Source: Micromonospora sp. R77 (lineage in GTDB: Bacteria > Actinomycetota > Actinomycetes > Mycobacteriales > Micromonosporaceae). Taken from it: a DNA stretch of 64,000 bases. The translations under genes and the position numbers were made by a program. Shown piece by piece: positions 26,069-36,988 of the stretch (its first letter is position 1; each line of letters begins with the position of its first letter). The stretch is from assembly GCF_022747945.1 (NCBI RefSeq), contig NZ_JALDST010000001.1, positions 682,001-746,000 on the forward strand, read 5' to 3'. The notes beneath the pieces were generated by a model that ran no database searches, was not told the DNA's origin, and was given only the letters and a program-made list of their open reading frames with translations.

Positions 26069-26455
26069 TCACCCGCCGTCGCGGGTCGCCCGGCGCACCG
26101 CCTCCGCCAGCGCCTCCGGGGTACGACCGACCAGCGCGCCGCCGTCGTCGAGCAGCAGGATCGGTCGCTGGATCAGTTCGGGGTGCGCCACCATCGCCGC
26201 GATCCAGCGCGGCTCCTCGGTGTCGTCCCGCGCCCAGTCGGCCATGCCGAGGGTGTCCGCCGCCGGCTCGCCGGTACGGCAGATGTCCCACGCGCGGGCG
26301 TCGAGCCGACGCAGCACCTCGGTCAGCTCGGCCGGGCCCGGCGGCTCCACCAGGTACGCCCGCAGCCGGTAGGGCACCCGTGCCTCGTCGAGGGTGCTCT
26401 GCACCCCGGAGCACTTCGAACAGCTCGGGTTGTGCCAGATCTCCATGCCCGGCAT
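26069..26455 (-). CDS. ArsC/Spx-family thioredoxin-fold protein (arsenate reductase-like)
   Basis: 128 residues. The N-terminus MEIWHNPSCSKCSGVQSTLD carries a CxxC pair (SCSKC), where classical ArsC has a single catalytic Cys in NPxCGTS-type context. Later motifs LRRLDARAWDICRTGEPA and HPELIQRPILLLDDGGALVG resemble the Spx/ArsC Arg-Pro-Ile substrate region. It could reduce arsenate or act as a thiol reductase. No other arsenic genes are near, so resistance is not supported by context. Either ATG 26455 or ATG 26446 (MEIWHN) could be the start. Confidence 0.85.
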   Translation of the reverse strand: MPGMEIWHNPSCSKCSGVQSTLDEARVPYRLRAYLVEPPGPAELTEVLRRLDARAWDICRTGEPAADTLGMADWARDDTEEPRWIAAMVAHPELIQRPILLLDDGGALVGRTPEALAEAVRRATRDGG

Positions 26456-26481
26456 CGTCGCAGACCGTTCCCCGCGCGGCG

Positions 26482-26975
26482 TCAGCCCTTCCGGACCGTC
26501 TGCGCCCGGGTGGCGAGGTCGTCGAGCTGTCGGACGACCGTCTCGACCGGGGCGGAGGCGTCGATCTCGACGGTGGCGGTGGCCCGCAGCAGAGGCTCGA
26601 CGGTGGCCAGGTGCTCCAGCACGGCGGCCCGTTCCTCGGGCCGCTTGCCGTAGGGGTTGTTCGTTCTTCCGGCGATGCGCGCCAGGAGCACGTGGGCGGG
26701 GGCACTGAGCAGCATGACGTGATCGAAGCGCGGATAGAACTCACCCTGGTTGCTCTTGCAGCCGGCCACGAAGAGGCTGCCGTCGCGGTGGGCGGTGAGC
26801 AGCCCGTCGATGGCCTCGGCTCGCCAGATCCAGTCCGCGGTGCCGTCCGGCAACGTGACCCATCGGCTCCACTCGTCGGTGTCGGTGTCGACGACGCGGT
26901 GTCCTCTCGCGGCGAGAAGCGCAGCGCCGTCGACTTACCGGTCCCCGACATCCCCGTGACCAACACCTTCACCAC
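26482..26975 (-). pseudogene. P-loop nucleoside/nucleotide kinase-like gene with single-base frameshift
   Basis: The GTG start at 26975 gives MVKVLVTGMSGTGKSTALR with a perfect Walker A (GMSGTGKS). After CTGCGC near 26921 the frame goes wrong. Supplying one base restores LAARGHRVVDTDTDEWSRWV and then LPDGTADWIWRAEAIDGLLT, GCKSNQGEFYPRFDHVMLLS and VLLARIAGRTNNPYGKRPEER to the stop at 26482. The whole matches AAA/shikimate-kinase-like small ATPases annotated in actinobacteria. Without correction only residues from 26853 downward (123 aa, lacking the P-loop) can be translated. Because no other damage is seen, this may be a sequencing error and the gene intact. Confidence 0.75.
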
Positions 26976-27173
26976 TCCCCAACCCTAGGCCCGCCCCCCG
27001 TCACCCCTTCCCGGCCCAGCTTTGCGTCACTTTCGGTGAGTACCGCTGTCATCGACCAGGCCCTCACGGAAAGTGACCGGTCGTGCTGCCGCTGGCTGGA
27101 CCGTCATCGCCGATGCGCTCTGCTGAGCTGCCCGAACGCGGTTTCGCGCCATCCCCTCGGCACCGCGCTCCGC

Positions 27174-27249
27174 TCCCTTTGCTCTGCAGCCACCGACGCA
27201 GCAGGTGACGCACGGTGCCTGCTGCGCGGATGGCTGCAGAGCAAAGGGA
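27174..27249. repeat. Palindromic dispersed repeat, copy 2
   Basis: TCCCTTTGCTCTGCAGCCA... and its near reverse complement ...TGGCTGCAGAGCAAAGGGA form ~34-nt arms round a short loop, as in 7535-7610. The left arm here equals the reverse complement of the right arm there, so the copies are in opposite orientation. It lies in the 970-bp gene-free stretch 26976-27945, in which I see no convincing coding sequence. Confidence 0.75.
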
Positions 27250-27718
27250 CCGCATCGTGTGTCCGGCCGGCGCAGAGATGGTCACGTTTGGTGATCAGCT
27301 GGACCCGGTGCCACGGTCACGGCACGGCTCCCGGCACCCCTCCGCCTGTCCGGGCCCATGCGCCCATGGCGGACATCAGGGCCCCCGGCCGCCAGGCCGC
27401 CCCGGCCGTCACGCAATGGCGCACGGGGCTCGCGGCGCTCGCGGGGGCGCAGCCGGGCGATCTGCGTGGGCGTCATCCTGGCGAGCGGCGTAGATATCGA
27501 CACGCTGGGCGGTCTGCGAGGTTTGACGCCAGTCAGCATGCCGGAGCGGTGTATGGCGTTTCGTCCGGCCCGGGTGGGGCGCTGAGTTGCGGCTGAGGGC
27601 TTTGATGGCGGGCGTCCCGTGGTCGGGACCACCCGCCGGACGGAATCCGGGCGGGGTGCGGGTGGTTGTACCGGGCAGACCGTGTGGCATCCGGGCCCGC
27701 GCCGAGAACGCCGCCGGC

Positions 27719-27827
27719 GGGAATGACCGGCCACCGGCCGTCGTTACATCCCCGGACCGCGAACACCCGGTCCCGAGCCGGTGAGGTCGAGGGAATCACT
27801 CCCCGCCACCGGTCGTTACATCCCCGG
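27719..27827. repeat. Two direct repeats upstream of the C39-like protease gene
   Basis: GTCGTTACATCCCCGG occurs exactly at 27740-27755 and 27812-27827 (period 72), each preceded by a related block (GGGAATgAC...CCACCGG and GGGAATcAC...CCACCG). Total similarity extends over about 37 bases. They lie 120-200 bases ahead of the protease ATG and could be operators or remnants of a duplicated leader. Confidence 0.55.
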
Positions 27828-27945
27828 GCCACCGAGCAGGTCGACCACGATCGCCGGACGCCCCGAGACTTTCCCCTTTCGCGGCACGACCGCATCCCCC
27901 GTCGCGGGTGCCGCGCAACCCCCGAATGGAAGGCGTGATCTGATC

Positions 27946-28599
27946 ATGGCTACCACTCTGCTGCGCAAGACCGTGCTCACCGCTGCCGGTATCGCCGCCA
28001 CCGCCGGTGGCATCGCCGGACCCGCCATCGCCGCCCAGGCCGCCCCCGCCGAGAAGGCCACGTCGTCGGTCACCACCGACCGCAAGGGTCACGGCGAGCG
28101 GGAGCTGAACGTCCGCTACGAGGCCCAGCCCAACTTCTACTACTGCGGCCCCGCCGCCACCCGTAACGCCCTGAGCGTCCTCGGCAAGAACATCGACGTC
28201 GACGCCATGGCCAAGGAGATGGGCACCACCGAGAACGGCACCAACAGCATCAACGACATCACCCCGGTGCTGAACAAGGAGACCGGCAAGCACTACCGGT
28301 CCGTCGAGATCCGGGACAGCAAGGCCGACGACAAGCAGACCGACACCCTGCGCGCCGACATCGTGCGTACCGTCGACGACGGCCGTGCCGTGGTCGCCAA
28401 CATCGCCGGCACCGCCACCGACACCGACGGCAACACCCACAGCTTCGAGGGTGGGCACTACATCAGCGTGGTGGGCTACCGCGACGGCGGGAAGATCGTG
28501 ACGATCGCCGACTCGGCCAACCCGGACCAGGCCGCCTACCGGATGAGCGTGGACAACCTCGCCGACTGGATCGCCACCCGCGGCTACAGCGCCTCCTGA
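27946..28599 (+). CDS. Secreted C39-like cysteine peptidase
   Basis: 217 residues. A signal peptide (TVLTAAGIAATAGGIAGPAI core, cleavage near AAQAAPA, about residue 33) indicates export. The mature protein is a papain-like C39 fold: the Cys in FYYCGPAATRNALSVLG (near 66), the His in GGHYISVVGY (near 172) and an Asp in IADSANPD form the probable triad. Unlike bacteriocin-transporter C39 domains it stands alone, so it is a free secreted peptidase-like protein rather than a leader peptidase. GGAAGG at 27928-27933 serves as ribosome binding site. A perfect terminator follows directly. Confidence 0.88.
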   Translation: MATTLLRKTVLTAAGIAATAGGIAGPAIAAQAAPAEKATSSVTTDRKGHGERELNVRYEAQPNFYYCGPAATRNALSVLGKNIDVDAMAKEMGTTENGTNSINDITPVLNKETGKHYRSVEIRDSKADDKQTDTLRADIVRTVDDGRAVVANIAGTATDTDGNTHSFEGGHYISVVGYRDGGKIVTIADSANPDQAAYRMSVDNLADWIATRGYSAS

Positions 28600-28610
28600 C
28601 CGGACAACCG

Positions 28611-28643
28611 AAAGGGCCGTCCCCATCACGGGGACGGCCCTTT
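28611..28643. terminator. Terminator after the C39-like protease gene
   Basis: AAAGGGCCGTCCCC and GGGGACGGCCCTTT form a perfect 14-bp stem with loop ATCAC, 11 bases past the stop. It also lies ahead of the convergent DedA stop, so it can act in both directions. Confidence 0.92.
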
Positions 28644-28673
28644 CGTCAACTGTCGGGCCGGGCAGCTGGAAGG

Positions 28674-29336
28674 TCAGCGGTCGGTGCCGGCCTGCACCGG
28701 TTCGGCCTCGTCGGCCGGCTCCGGCGCTTCGAAATGGCGGGCCCGGCGGCGCAGCCACCAGGTGCTGGCCAGCCCGGCGACCACGGCCAGCGCCAGCCCG
28801 GCCCAGGAGATGTCCTTGAGCCAGTGCTCGGCCGCCCGACCGACGCTGAACAGCAGGTAGGTGGTGCCGAACGCCCAGACCAGGCCGCCGGCCGCGTTCG
28901 CCAGCAGAAACCGGCGGTACGGCACGTGCAGCGCACCGGCGAGCGGCCCGGCGAGGATCCGCAGCAGCGCCACGAACCGGCCGAAGAAGACAGCCCACAC
29001 GCCGTGCCGGGCGAAGCTCTGTTCGGCGCGGGCGAGTTGGGCGGGGCCGAGATGTCGGGGGAAGCGCCGGCCCAGCCGGGCCAGCAGTGGGCGACCGCCC
29101 CGGCGGCCGATCGCGTACCCGATGGAGTCGCCGACGATGGCGCCGGCCGCGGCGGCGGTGGCGACCCAGTGCGGTTCGACCACGCCGGTGGCGGCGAGCA
29201 GGGCGGAGCTGACCAGGACGATCTCGCCGGGCAGTGGCACGCCCATGCTCTCCACGCCGATCACCGCGGCGACGATCAGATAGACGACGCCCGGCGGCAG
29301 CGCGGAGAGCCAGTGCTGTACGTCGACCACCGCCAC
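28674..29336 (-). CDS. DedA-family membrane protein
   Basis: 220 residues with about five hydrophobic segments. Typical DedA motifs are present: VESMGVPLPGEIVLVSSALL near the N-terminus, GAIVGDSIGYAIGRRGG, and the FGRFVALLRILAGPLAGALH block with its conserved arginines. DedA/SNARE-associated proteins are now regarded as polyprenyl- or phospholipid flippases needed for envelope balance. A charged cytosolic tail closes the protein. The start is GTG 29336 (a second GTG lies two codons on). It is convergent with the C39 protease gene and divergent from the secreted unknown. Confidence 0.92.
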   Translation of the reverse strand: MAVVDVQHWLSALPPGVVYLIVAAVIGVESMGVPLPGEIVLVSSALLAATGVVEPHWVATAAAAGAIVGDSIGYAIGRRGGRPLLARLGRRFPRHLGPAQLARAEQSFARHGVWAVFFGRFVALLRILAGPLAGALHVPYRRFLLANAAGGLVWAFGTTYLLFSVGRAAEHWLKDISWAGLALAVVAGLASTWWLRRRARHFEAPEPADEAEPVQAGTDR

Positions 29337-29558
29337 CCCTTTCCGGTCCGACCTCGAACCCTACCCTCGGCGCGACGTCGGGGCCGCCCGCTCGTGGCGA
29401 ACGGGTGTCGCGCAGCAGCGGCACGCCCACGTCCGCCTATAGCGAGGGCTTATGACACCCCACCAAGTATTGATTTCTCTCGTTGTCCCGGCTGTCCGAT
29501 CCTGGGACCACTCCCGTCCTCCACCCGCCACAGTCGGGTACGGCGTGAAAGGTCCCCC

Positions 29559-30206
29559 ATGATCAGTTCTTCGCTCCGATGGTCACCACGCGGCCGCCTG
29601 CTCACGGTCCTGGCCGCCGTGGTCACCGCCCTCGCCACGGTCGCCTCCACGGTCCTGCCGGCCACGCCCGCCCGGGCCGATTTCGGCATCTCCTGCGGCT
29701 TCCTGACCACCACCGACGGCTGGCGCAACTGCGAGACGTGGCTGAACGGCGACCGGGAGATCAACGACATCGAGCCCTACTTCGCCTGGGTCCACCTCGG
29801 TGACAAGGTCTCCTACAAGAAGCAGGCGACCACCAACAACGTCGGTCGGATCTTCGTCAGCGGCAACTCCTCCTCGTGCAGCGGATACGGGATCACCGAC
29901 GACACGCCTGTCAAGGTGACCCAGATCGACACCTTCACCTTCAGCACCATCGGGTTCGGCTTCACCGTCAACCCGTCGACCTCGTCGGGGACGATCAACG
30001 TCACGGCGGGTGGCACCAGCGTCAGCTTCACCAACGTCCATGACCGGGGCAGCTGCGTCCAGCACAACTACGGCATCGAGTTCCTCCCCACCGGCCTCGG
30101 GGTGGTCTGGTCCATGGCGCACAGCACGACGACCACCTTCGACTGGGGCGGTGGCCGCAGCTGGACGGTCGGCACGTACGACACCACGAGGTTCCCGGGC
30201 GTCTGA
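29559..30206 (+). CDS. Secreted protein of unknown function, four cysteines
   Basis: 215 residues. A clear signal peptide (LLTVLAAVVTALATVASTVL, cleavage after PARA near 40) precedes a mature domain rich in Thr/Ser and aromatic residues. Cysteines lie in GISCGFL, WRNCETW, SSSCSGYG and RGSCVQHN, fit for two disulfides. The pattern of alternating strands and GGTSVSFTNVHD suggests a beta-sandwich. I do not recognise a family. Codon choice has the expected G/C third positions throughout. The whole gene lies opposite the open C-terminal extension of the LysR frame, which I judge to be the shadow. Confidence 0.72.
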   Translation: MISSSLRWSPRGRLLTVLAAVVTALATVASTVLPATPARADFGISCGFLTTTDGWRNCETWLNGDREINDIEPYFAWVHLGDKVSYKKQATTNNVGRIFVSGNSSSCSGYGITDDTPVKVTQIDTFTFSTIGFGFTVNPSTSSGTINVTAGGTSVSFTNVHDRGSCVQHNYGIEFLPTGLGVVWSMAHSTTTTFDWGGGRSWTVGTYDTTRFPGV

Positions 30207-31241
30207 GCCGCCGCGGGCCACCCCGACCTCCACCGTCGGGGGCCGGGTGACCGTTCCCGTCGTCGCTGACGCGGCGGCGGGAACGATCGCGGGGTCGGCG
30301 TCGCCGGGAACAGCCGTCTGGTGCCGCCGGGCGAGCAGCGTCCGGGCGTACTCCGGGTTGTTGGCCAGGGCCGCGTCGAGGTAGCGCCGCCGCATCAGGT
30401 CGGCCAGCACGACGACCAGCTCGTGGGCCACCTCGCCGGTGGACCAGATCAGCCGGAGGGTCCGTTCCACCGGGTCGACCAGGGGACGCTGGACGTAGTG
30501 CGGACTGCCGAGGTTGATCGGCGATCCCAGGGTGACGCAGCCATGATCGGCGATCATGTATTCGATGGCGGTGCCGTCGGTGGCGGCGTGGCGTACGCGG
30601 GGCTCGAACCCGGCGCTGCGGCACGCTTCGACGACGAACCGGCGCAGCCGTTGCCCGGTCGGGCGGAGCACCCACGGGTCGCCGGCCAGCTCGGCCAGGG
30701 CGACCGCGGGCGCCTCGGCCAGCCGGTGCGAGCGGGGCAGCACCACCCAGATCGGCTCCCGGTCCAGCACGACCGAGCCCAGTCCGTCCAGCGGCAGCGG
30801 GGCCGCCTCGAAGTCGTAGACCTGGGCGGCGTGCCGCTGGCCGGCCCGGATCTGCGCGACGCTGCGTTCGGACAGCTCCACCGCCACGTCGAAGTCCGTC
30901 GTCGGGAGGAGTCGCCGCAGCGGGCCGAGGATCCGGGTCAGCGCCGGCGCCTCCGCGCCGAAGCGGAACGTCGTCGGGCCGCCGCCGGCCATCACCCGGT
31001 CCACCTCCGTCAGGTCGAACACCACCCGCTCGGCGAGGGGCAGCAGTCGACGGCCCGCCTCGGTGAGGCGGACCATCCGGGTGGTGCGTTCGAACAGCGT
31101 CAGCCCGAAATGCCGTTCGAGCCGCTTGACGTGGGCCGTCACCGCCGGTTGCGTGAGCCCGAGGAAGAGGGCAGCCCGGCTGAAGCTCTTCGATCGGGCC
31201 ACCGCCAGGAACACTCGCAGCTGTCGGATCTCCAGTTCCAA
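29583..31241 (-). CDS. LysR-family transcriptional regulator with abnormally extended reading frame
   Basis: The N-terminal HTH (IRQLRVFLAVARSKSFSRAA ... TQPAVTAHVKRLERHFG) and LysR substrate domain (to about residue 300) are typical. The start is TTG 31241, with GGAGGCGACC upstream. LysR proteins end near residue 300-320, equivalent to about 30290, but no stop occurs in this frame until 29583. The result is a 552-residue ORF whose last ~230 residues are Gly/Val/Asp-rich and lie antisense to the secreted protein gene. The functional part is probably 30280-31241, and the stop has been lost or the frame shifted. Target genes are unknown. Confidence 0.75.
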   Translation of the reverse strand: MELEIRQLRVFLAVARSKSFSRAALFLGLTQPAVTAHVKRLERHFGLTLFERTTRMVRLTEAGRRLLPLAERVVFDLTEVDRVMAGGGPTTFRFGAEAPALTRILGPLRRLLPTTDFDVAVELSERSVAQIRAGQRHAAQVYDFEAAPLPLDGLGSVVLDREPIWVVLPRSHRLAEAPAVALAELAGDPWVLRPTGQRLRRFVVEACRSAGFEPRVRHAATDGTAIEYMIADHGCVTLGSPINLGSPHYVQRPLVDPVERTLRLIWSTGEVAHELVVVLADLMRRRYLDAALANNPEYARTLLARRHQTAVPGDADPAIVPAAASATTGTVTRPPTVEVGVARGGSDAREPRGVVRADRPAAATAPVEGGRRAVRHGPDHPEAGGEELDAVVVLDAAAPVMDVGEADAGATRRDVDRPRRGRRVDGEAEPDGAEGEGVDLGHLDRRVVGDPVSAARGGVAADEDPTDVVGGRLLLVGDLVTEVDPGEVGLDVVDLPVAVQPRLAVAPAVGGGQEAAGDAEIGPGGRGRQDRGGDRGEGGDHGGQDREQAAAW

Positions 31242-31369
31242 CCGGTCGCCTCCGTCCGACCGCGGGCCCCTCCGCGAGCCGACGGGTCATCGCCTCCGCC
31301 GACGCCTACATAGTGCACCACGAATGTGTCTCACCCGTGGGGCCCGAACTTGCGTCGATAGCAAGACGG

Positions 31370-31380
31370 ACGTACGGTTT
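31370..31380 (+). promoter_or_regulatory. Candidate AcnR operator upstream of aconitase
   Basis: ACGTACGGTTT, within GACGGACGTACGGTTTTGTTG, lies in the 246-bp gap ahead of acnA. The same 11 bases occur at 51445-51455 directly upstream of the AcnR-like TetR gene. In Corynebacterium, AcnR represses acn, so a shared site is expected. Here the two genes are 20 kb apart. Confidence 0.55.
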
Positions 31381-31487
31381 TGTTGAACGAGAATCGGCGG
31401 TAAGTGTCACCTAACCGGGGCGTCGTCCCGGCCGGTGCGACAGACTGCTCAGGACTACTCACGGTCGCTGGTGTGAAGGAGTACGAC

Positions 31488-34328
<2,841 letters not shown>

Positions 34329-34339
34329 CGTACCCGAAG

Positions 34340-34375
34340 AAGGGCCCCTTCCCGCGACGGCGGGGAGGGGCCCTT
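34340..34375 (+). terminator. Terminator after acnA
   Basis: AAGGGCCCCTTCCCGC pairs with (G)CGGGGAGGGGCCCTT, a stem of about 15 bp with a short loop, 11 bases beyond the stop. It lies between convergent acnA and the TetR gene and probably serves both. Confidence 0.88.
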
Positions 34376-34409
34376 CGGCGTTTCCGGCGGCGGGCGCCGT
34401 CGGCCCGGG

Positions 34410-35183
34410 TCAGCGCGCCCCGTCGGGCCCGGCGGAGCGGGACCGGACCAGCGCCTCGATGCCGTCCAGGATCCGTTCCAGCCCGAAGACGAAGTCCGCG
34501 TCGGGGTCGTCCGGCTCGCCCTCCATGTCCCCGCCGGCCATCAGCTCGCTGACCTCGGGGAACCGGGCCGGGTCGACGACCTTGGCGAGCCGCCGCCCGT
34601 ACGTCGTCATGGCCTCCTCGGCGGTCGAGCCGGCGGCCTGCGCGACGGCCTGGATGTCGAGGGTGACGGTCGCCCAGTACCGCACGTAGCCGCTGACCAG
34701 CAGCACGGTGGCGACCTTCTCCTGCCCGCCGAGTCCGGTCGGGCGGAGCACCACCAGCGCCTGCTCCATCCAGGCGATCTGGTTGGGCAGGATCGGTGGC
34801 GAGCCGACCGACACGTGCCGCAGCCAGGGGTGCCGCCGGAAGCCGGCCAGCTCGCCCCGGGCCCACCGGCGCAGCCCCTCGCGCCAGGTGACCTCGGGGC
34901 CGGGCGTCGGGCCGGGCGGCCCGAAGGCCACGTCGGTCATCAGGTCCAGCAGTTCGGTCTTCGCGGCGACGTACCGGTAGAGCGACATCGGGGCGGTGCC
35001 CAGCTCCTTGGCGACCCGGCCCATCGAGACCGCGGCGAGGCCGTCCGCCTCGGCGACGGCGATCGCGGCGCGGACGATCCGGTCCAGGCTGAGCCCGCGC
35101 TTCGGTCCTCTGGTGGGCCGTTCCCGCAGCCCCCAGGCGGCTTCGAGGCTCGCCGGCAGTCCGCTGTCGCTGTCGTCTTTCAT
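34410..35183 (-). CDS. TetR-family repressor (TetR_C-type) controlling the adjacent MFS pump
   Basis: 257 residues. After a disordered ~25-residue N-terminus comes the HTH domain (LDRIVRAAIAVAEADGLAAV, MGRVAKELGTAPMSLYRYVA). The C-terminal ligand domain contains RRHPWLRHVSVGSPPILPNQ and a long helix ending VFGLERILDGIEALV, as in the TetR/ActII-like group. It is divergent from an MFS efflux gene, with two inverted-repeat operators in the gap, the classical layout of drug-responsive self-regulation. ATG 35183 follows AAGCGGAG; the ORF further upstream overlaps the operators and the MFS gene and is not credible. Confidence 0.92.
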   Translation of the reverse strand: MKDDSDSGLPASLEAAWGLRERPTRGPKRGLSLDRIVRAAIAVAEADGLAAVSMGRVAKELGTAPMSLYRYVAAKTELLDLMTDVAFGPPGPTPGPEVTWREGLRRWARGELAGFRRHPWLRHVSVGSPPILPNQIAWMEQALVVLRPTGLGGQEKVATVLLVSGYVRYWATVTLDIQAVAQAAGSTAEEAMTTYGRRLAKVVDPARFPEVSELMAGGDMEGEPDDPDADFVFGLERILDGIEALVRSRSAGPDGAR

Positions 35184-35221
35184 CGCTCCGCTTCCCGTCG
35201 CTTGACTGCCCATCCTATTAC

Positions 35222-35259
35222 TGCGTATAACGTACGCAGAACCGCGTACGGCATACGCA
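35222..35259. promoter_or_regulatory. Tandem TetR operators
   Basis: TGCGTA-taacg-TACGCA (35222-35238) and CGCGTA-cggca-TACGCA (35243-35259) are two 17-bp inverted repeats with centres 21 bp apart, two helical turns. They lie between the divergent TetR and MFS genes, so repressor dimers could bind side by side on one face of the DNA and block both promoters. Confidence 0.85.
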
Positions 35260-35306
35260 GTTAACGGGTCGCGGTGGCGCGGCTCCCGACAAGAGGAGGT
35301 GGCCGC

Positions 35307-36920
35307 ATGACCGCGGTGAGCACGGCGGGGCCCCGGGCGGGCCGGCGGGAATGGCTCGGCTTCGGGGTGCTGATGCTGCCCCTGCTGCTGGTCTCGATGG
35401 ACGTGTCGGTGCTCTACTTCGCCGTCCCGTTCATCAGCCGGGAACTGGCCCCGACCAGCACCCAGCAACTCTGGATCTTCGACATGTACGGCTTCGTCCT
35501 CGCCGGCCTGCTCATCACGATGGGCTCACTCGGGGACCGGATCGGTCGGCGTCGGCTGCTCCTGCTCGGCGCCGCCGCGTTCGGCGCCGCCTCGCTGCTG
35601 GCCGCGTACGCCGGCAGTGCCGAGGTGCTGATCCTCGCCCGGGCGCTGCTCGGCATCGGCGGCGCCACCCTGATGCCGTCGACGCTCGGCCTGATCCGCA
35701 ACATGTTCCGCGACGACAAGCAGCGGGGTACGGCGATCGCGATCTGGACCGCCGCGATGACCGGCGGTATCGCGGTCGGACCGGTGCTCAGCGGCTTCCT
35801 GCTCGAACACTTCTGGTGGGGCGCGATCTTCCTGATCAACATCCCGGCGATGGCCCTGCTGCTGATCCTCGGCCCGATCCTGCTGCCCGAGTTCCGCACC
35901 CCGCGGGCCGGCGGCTTCGACCTGGTCAGTTCCCTGCTGTCGCTGGCCACCGTGCTGCCGGTGATCTACGGGATCAAGGAGTTGGCCCGGGACGGCTTCG
36001 CGCCGCTGCCGGCGGCGGGCATCCTCGGCGGACTGGTCGTCGGCGCCGTCTTCGTCCACCGGCAGCGCACCCGGCCCGACCCGATGATCGACGTGGCGCT
36101 GTTCCGCCGTCGGGCGTTCGGCGCCTCCCTGCTGGTCAACATGCTCGGCATGTTCGCGATGGTCGGCTTCGCGATCTTCACCACCCAGTACCTCCAGCTC
36201 GTCCTCGACATGAGCCCGCTGCGGGCGGCGCTGTGGAGCCTGCTGCCGACCGTCGGGGTGGGGGCCGCCGCGCCGCTCGCGGCGGTCGCCGCCCAGAAGG
36301 TCAACCGGGCGTACGTCATGGCCGTCGGCTTCGTCGTCGCCGCCGGCGGCTTCGCGGTGCTGACCACGGTCCGGGCCTGGTCGAGCCTGTGGCCCGTCAT
36401 GATCGGTGCGAGCCTCTACGCCGCCGGCATCGTGGTGGTGATGTCCCTGGTCACCGACGTGGTCCTCGGCGAGGCGCCGCCCGAGCGGGCCAGCTCGGTC
36501 TCCGGCCTGCTGGAGTCGGCGACGGAGTTCGCGGGCGCCCTAGGCATGGCCCTGCTGGGCAGCGTCGGCAGCGCGGTCTACCGGAACCGGATCGGCCCGG
36601 CGCTGCCCGACAGCCTGCCCACCGGGGCCGCCGGCGAGGCCCGGGAGACGCTGGCCGGCGCCCTCGACCTGGCGGCCGGACTGCCCGGCGGGACCGGCGG
36701 GCTGGTCCTGGCGGCGGCGCGGGCAGCGTTCCTGGACGGCATGCACGCCGCGGCCGTCGCCGCCGGCGCGGTGATGCTGCTGGCCGCGGCGCTCTGCGTC
36801 CTCCTGCTCCGCCACGCCCACGCGGCCGACGCCGCCGCCGCGCGACCGGACGGGCCGCCCGACCCGGGCAGCGCGCACCCGAGCAGCGACCACCCGGCCG
36901 CGGTCCGGCCAACCGCCTAG
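35307..36920 (+). CDS. MFS drug efflux transporter, DHA2 (14-TM) family
   Basis: 537 residues with about 14 transmembrane segments. Motif A appears as GSLGDRIGRRRLLLLG between TM2 and TM3, motif C as AMTGGIAVGPVLSGFLLEHF in TM5, and LLVSMDVSVLYFAVPFISRE (motif D1) in TM1. This is the QacA/SmvA-like proton antiporter pattern exporting cationic or aromatic drugs. RBS AGAGGAGG at 35292-35299 fixes the ATG at 35307. It is divergent from its probable TetR repressor. The substrate cannot be deduced. Confidence 0.94.
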   Translation: MTAVSTAGPRAGRREWLGFGVLMLPLLLVSMDVSVLYFAVPFISRELAPTSTQQLWIFDMYGFVLAGLLITMGSLGDRIGRRRLLLLGAAAFGAASLLAAYAGSAEVLILARALLGIGGATLMPSTLGLIRNMFRDDKQRGTAIAIWTAAMTGGIAVGPVLSGFLLEHFWWGAIFLINIPAMALLLILGPILLPEFRTPRAGGFDLVSSLLSLATVLPVIYGIKELARDGFAPLPAAGILGGLVVGAVFVHRQRTRPDPMIDVALFRRRAFGASLLVNMLGMFAMVGFAIFTTQYLQLVLDMSPLRAALWSLLPTVGVGAAAPLAAVAAQKVNRAYVMAVGFVVAAGGFAVLTTVRAWSSLWPVMIGASLYAAGIVVVMSLVTDVVLGEAPPERASSVSGLLESATEFAGALGMALLGSVGSAVYRNRIGPALPDSLPTGAAGEARETLAGALDLAAGLPGGTGGLVLAAARAAFLDGMHAAAVAAGAVMLLAAALCVLLLRHAHAADAAAARPDGPPDPGSAHPSSDHPAAVRPTA

Positions 36921-36941
36921 GACAACCGTCGCACAGCCGGC

Positions 36942-36983
36942 GCAGGGTCCCGTCCCGCGAAGGGTCGCGGGACGGGGCCCTGC
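36942..36983. terminator. Terminator between the MFS and SDR genes
   Basis: GCAGGGTCCCGTCCCGCGA and TCGCGGGACGGGGCCCTGC form a 19-bp stem with one mismatch and a short loop. It sits between convergent genes and works for both. Confidence 0.88.
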
Positions 36984-36988
36984 CGCGT

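Noticed and set aside
27036..27596. Open frame of 186 codons in the gene-free stretch
   Set aside because: It runs through the palindromic repeat, has irregular codon use and matches nothing I recognise.
27282..27734. Possible transposase remnant
   Set aside because: No DDE or other transposase motif, no terminal repeats or target duplication could be seen.
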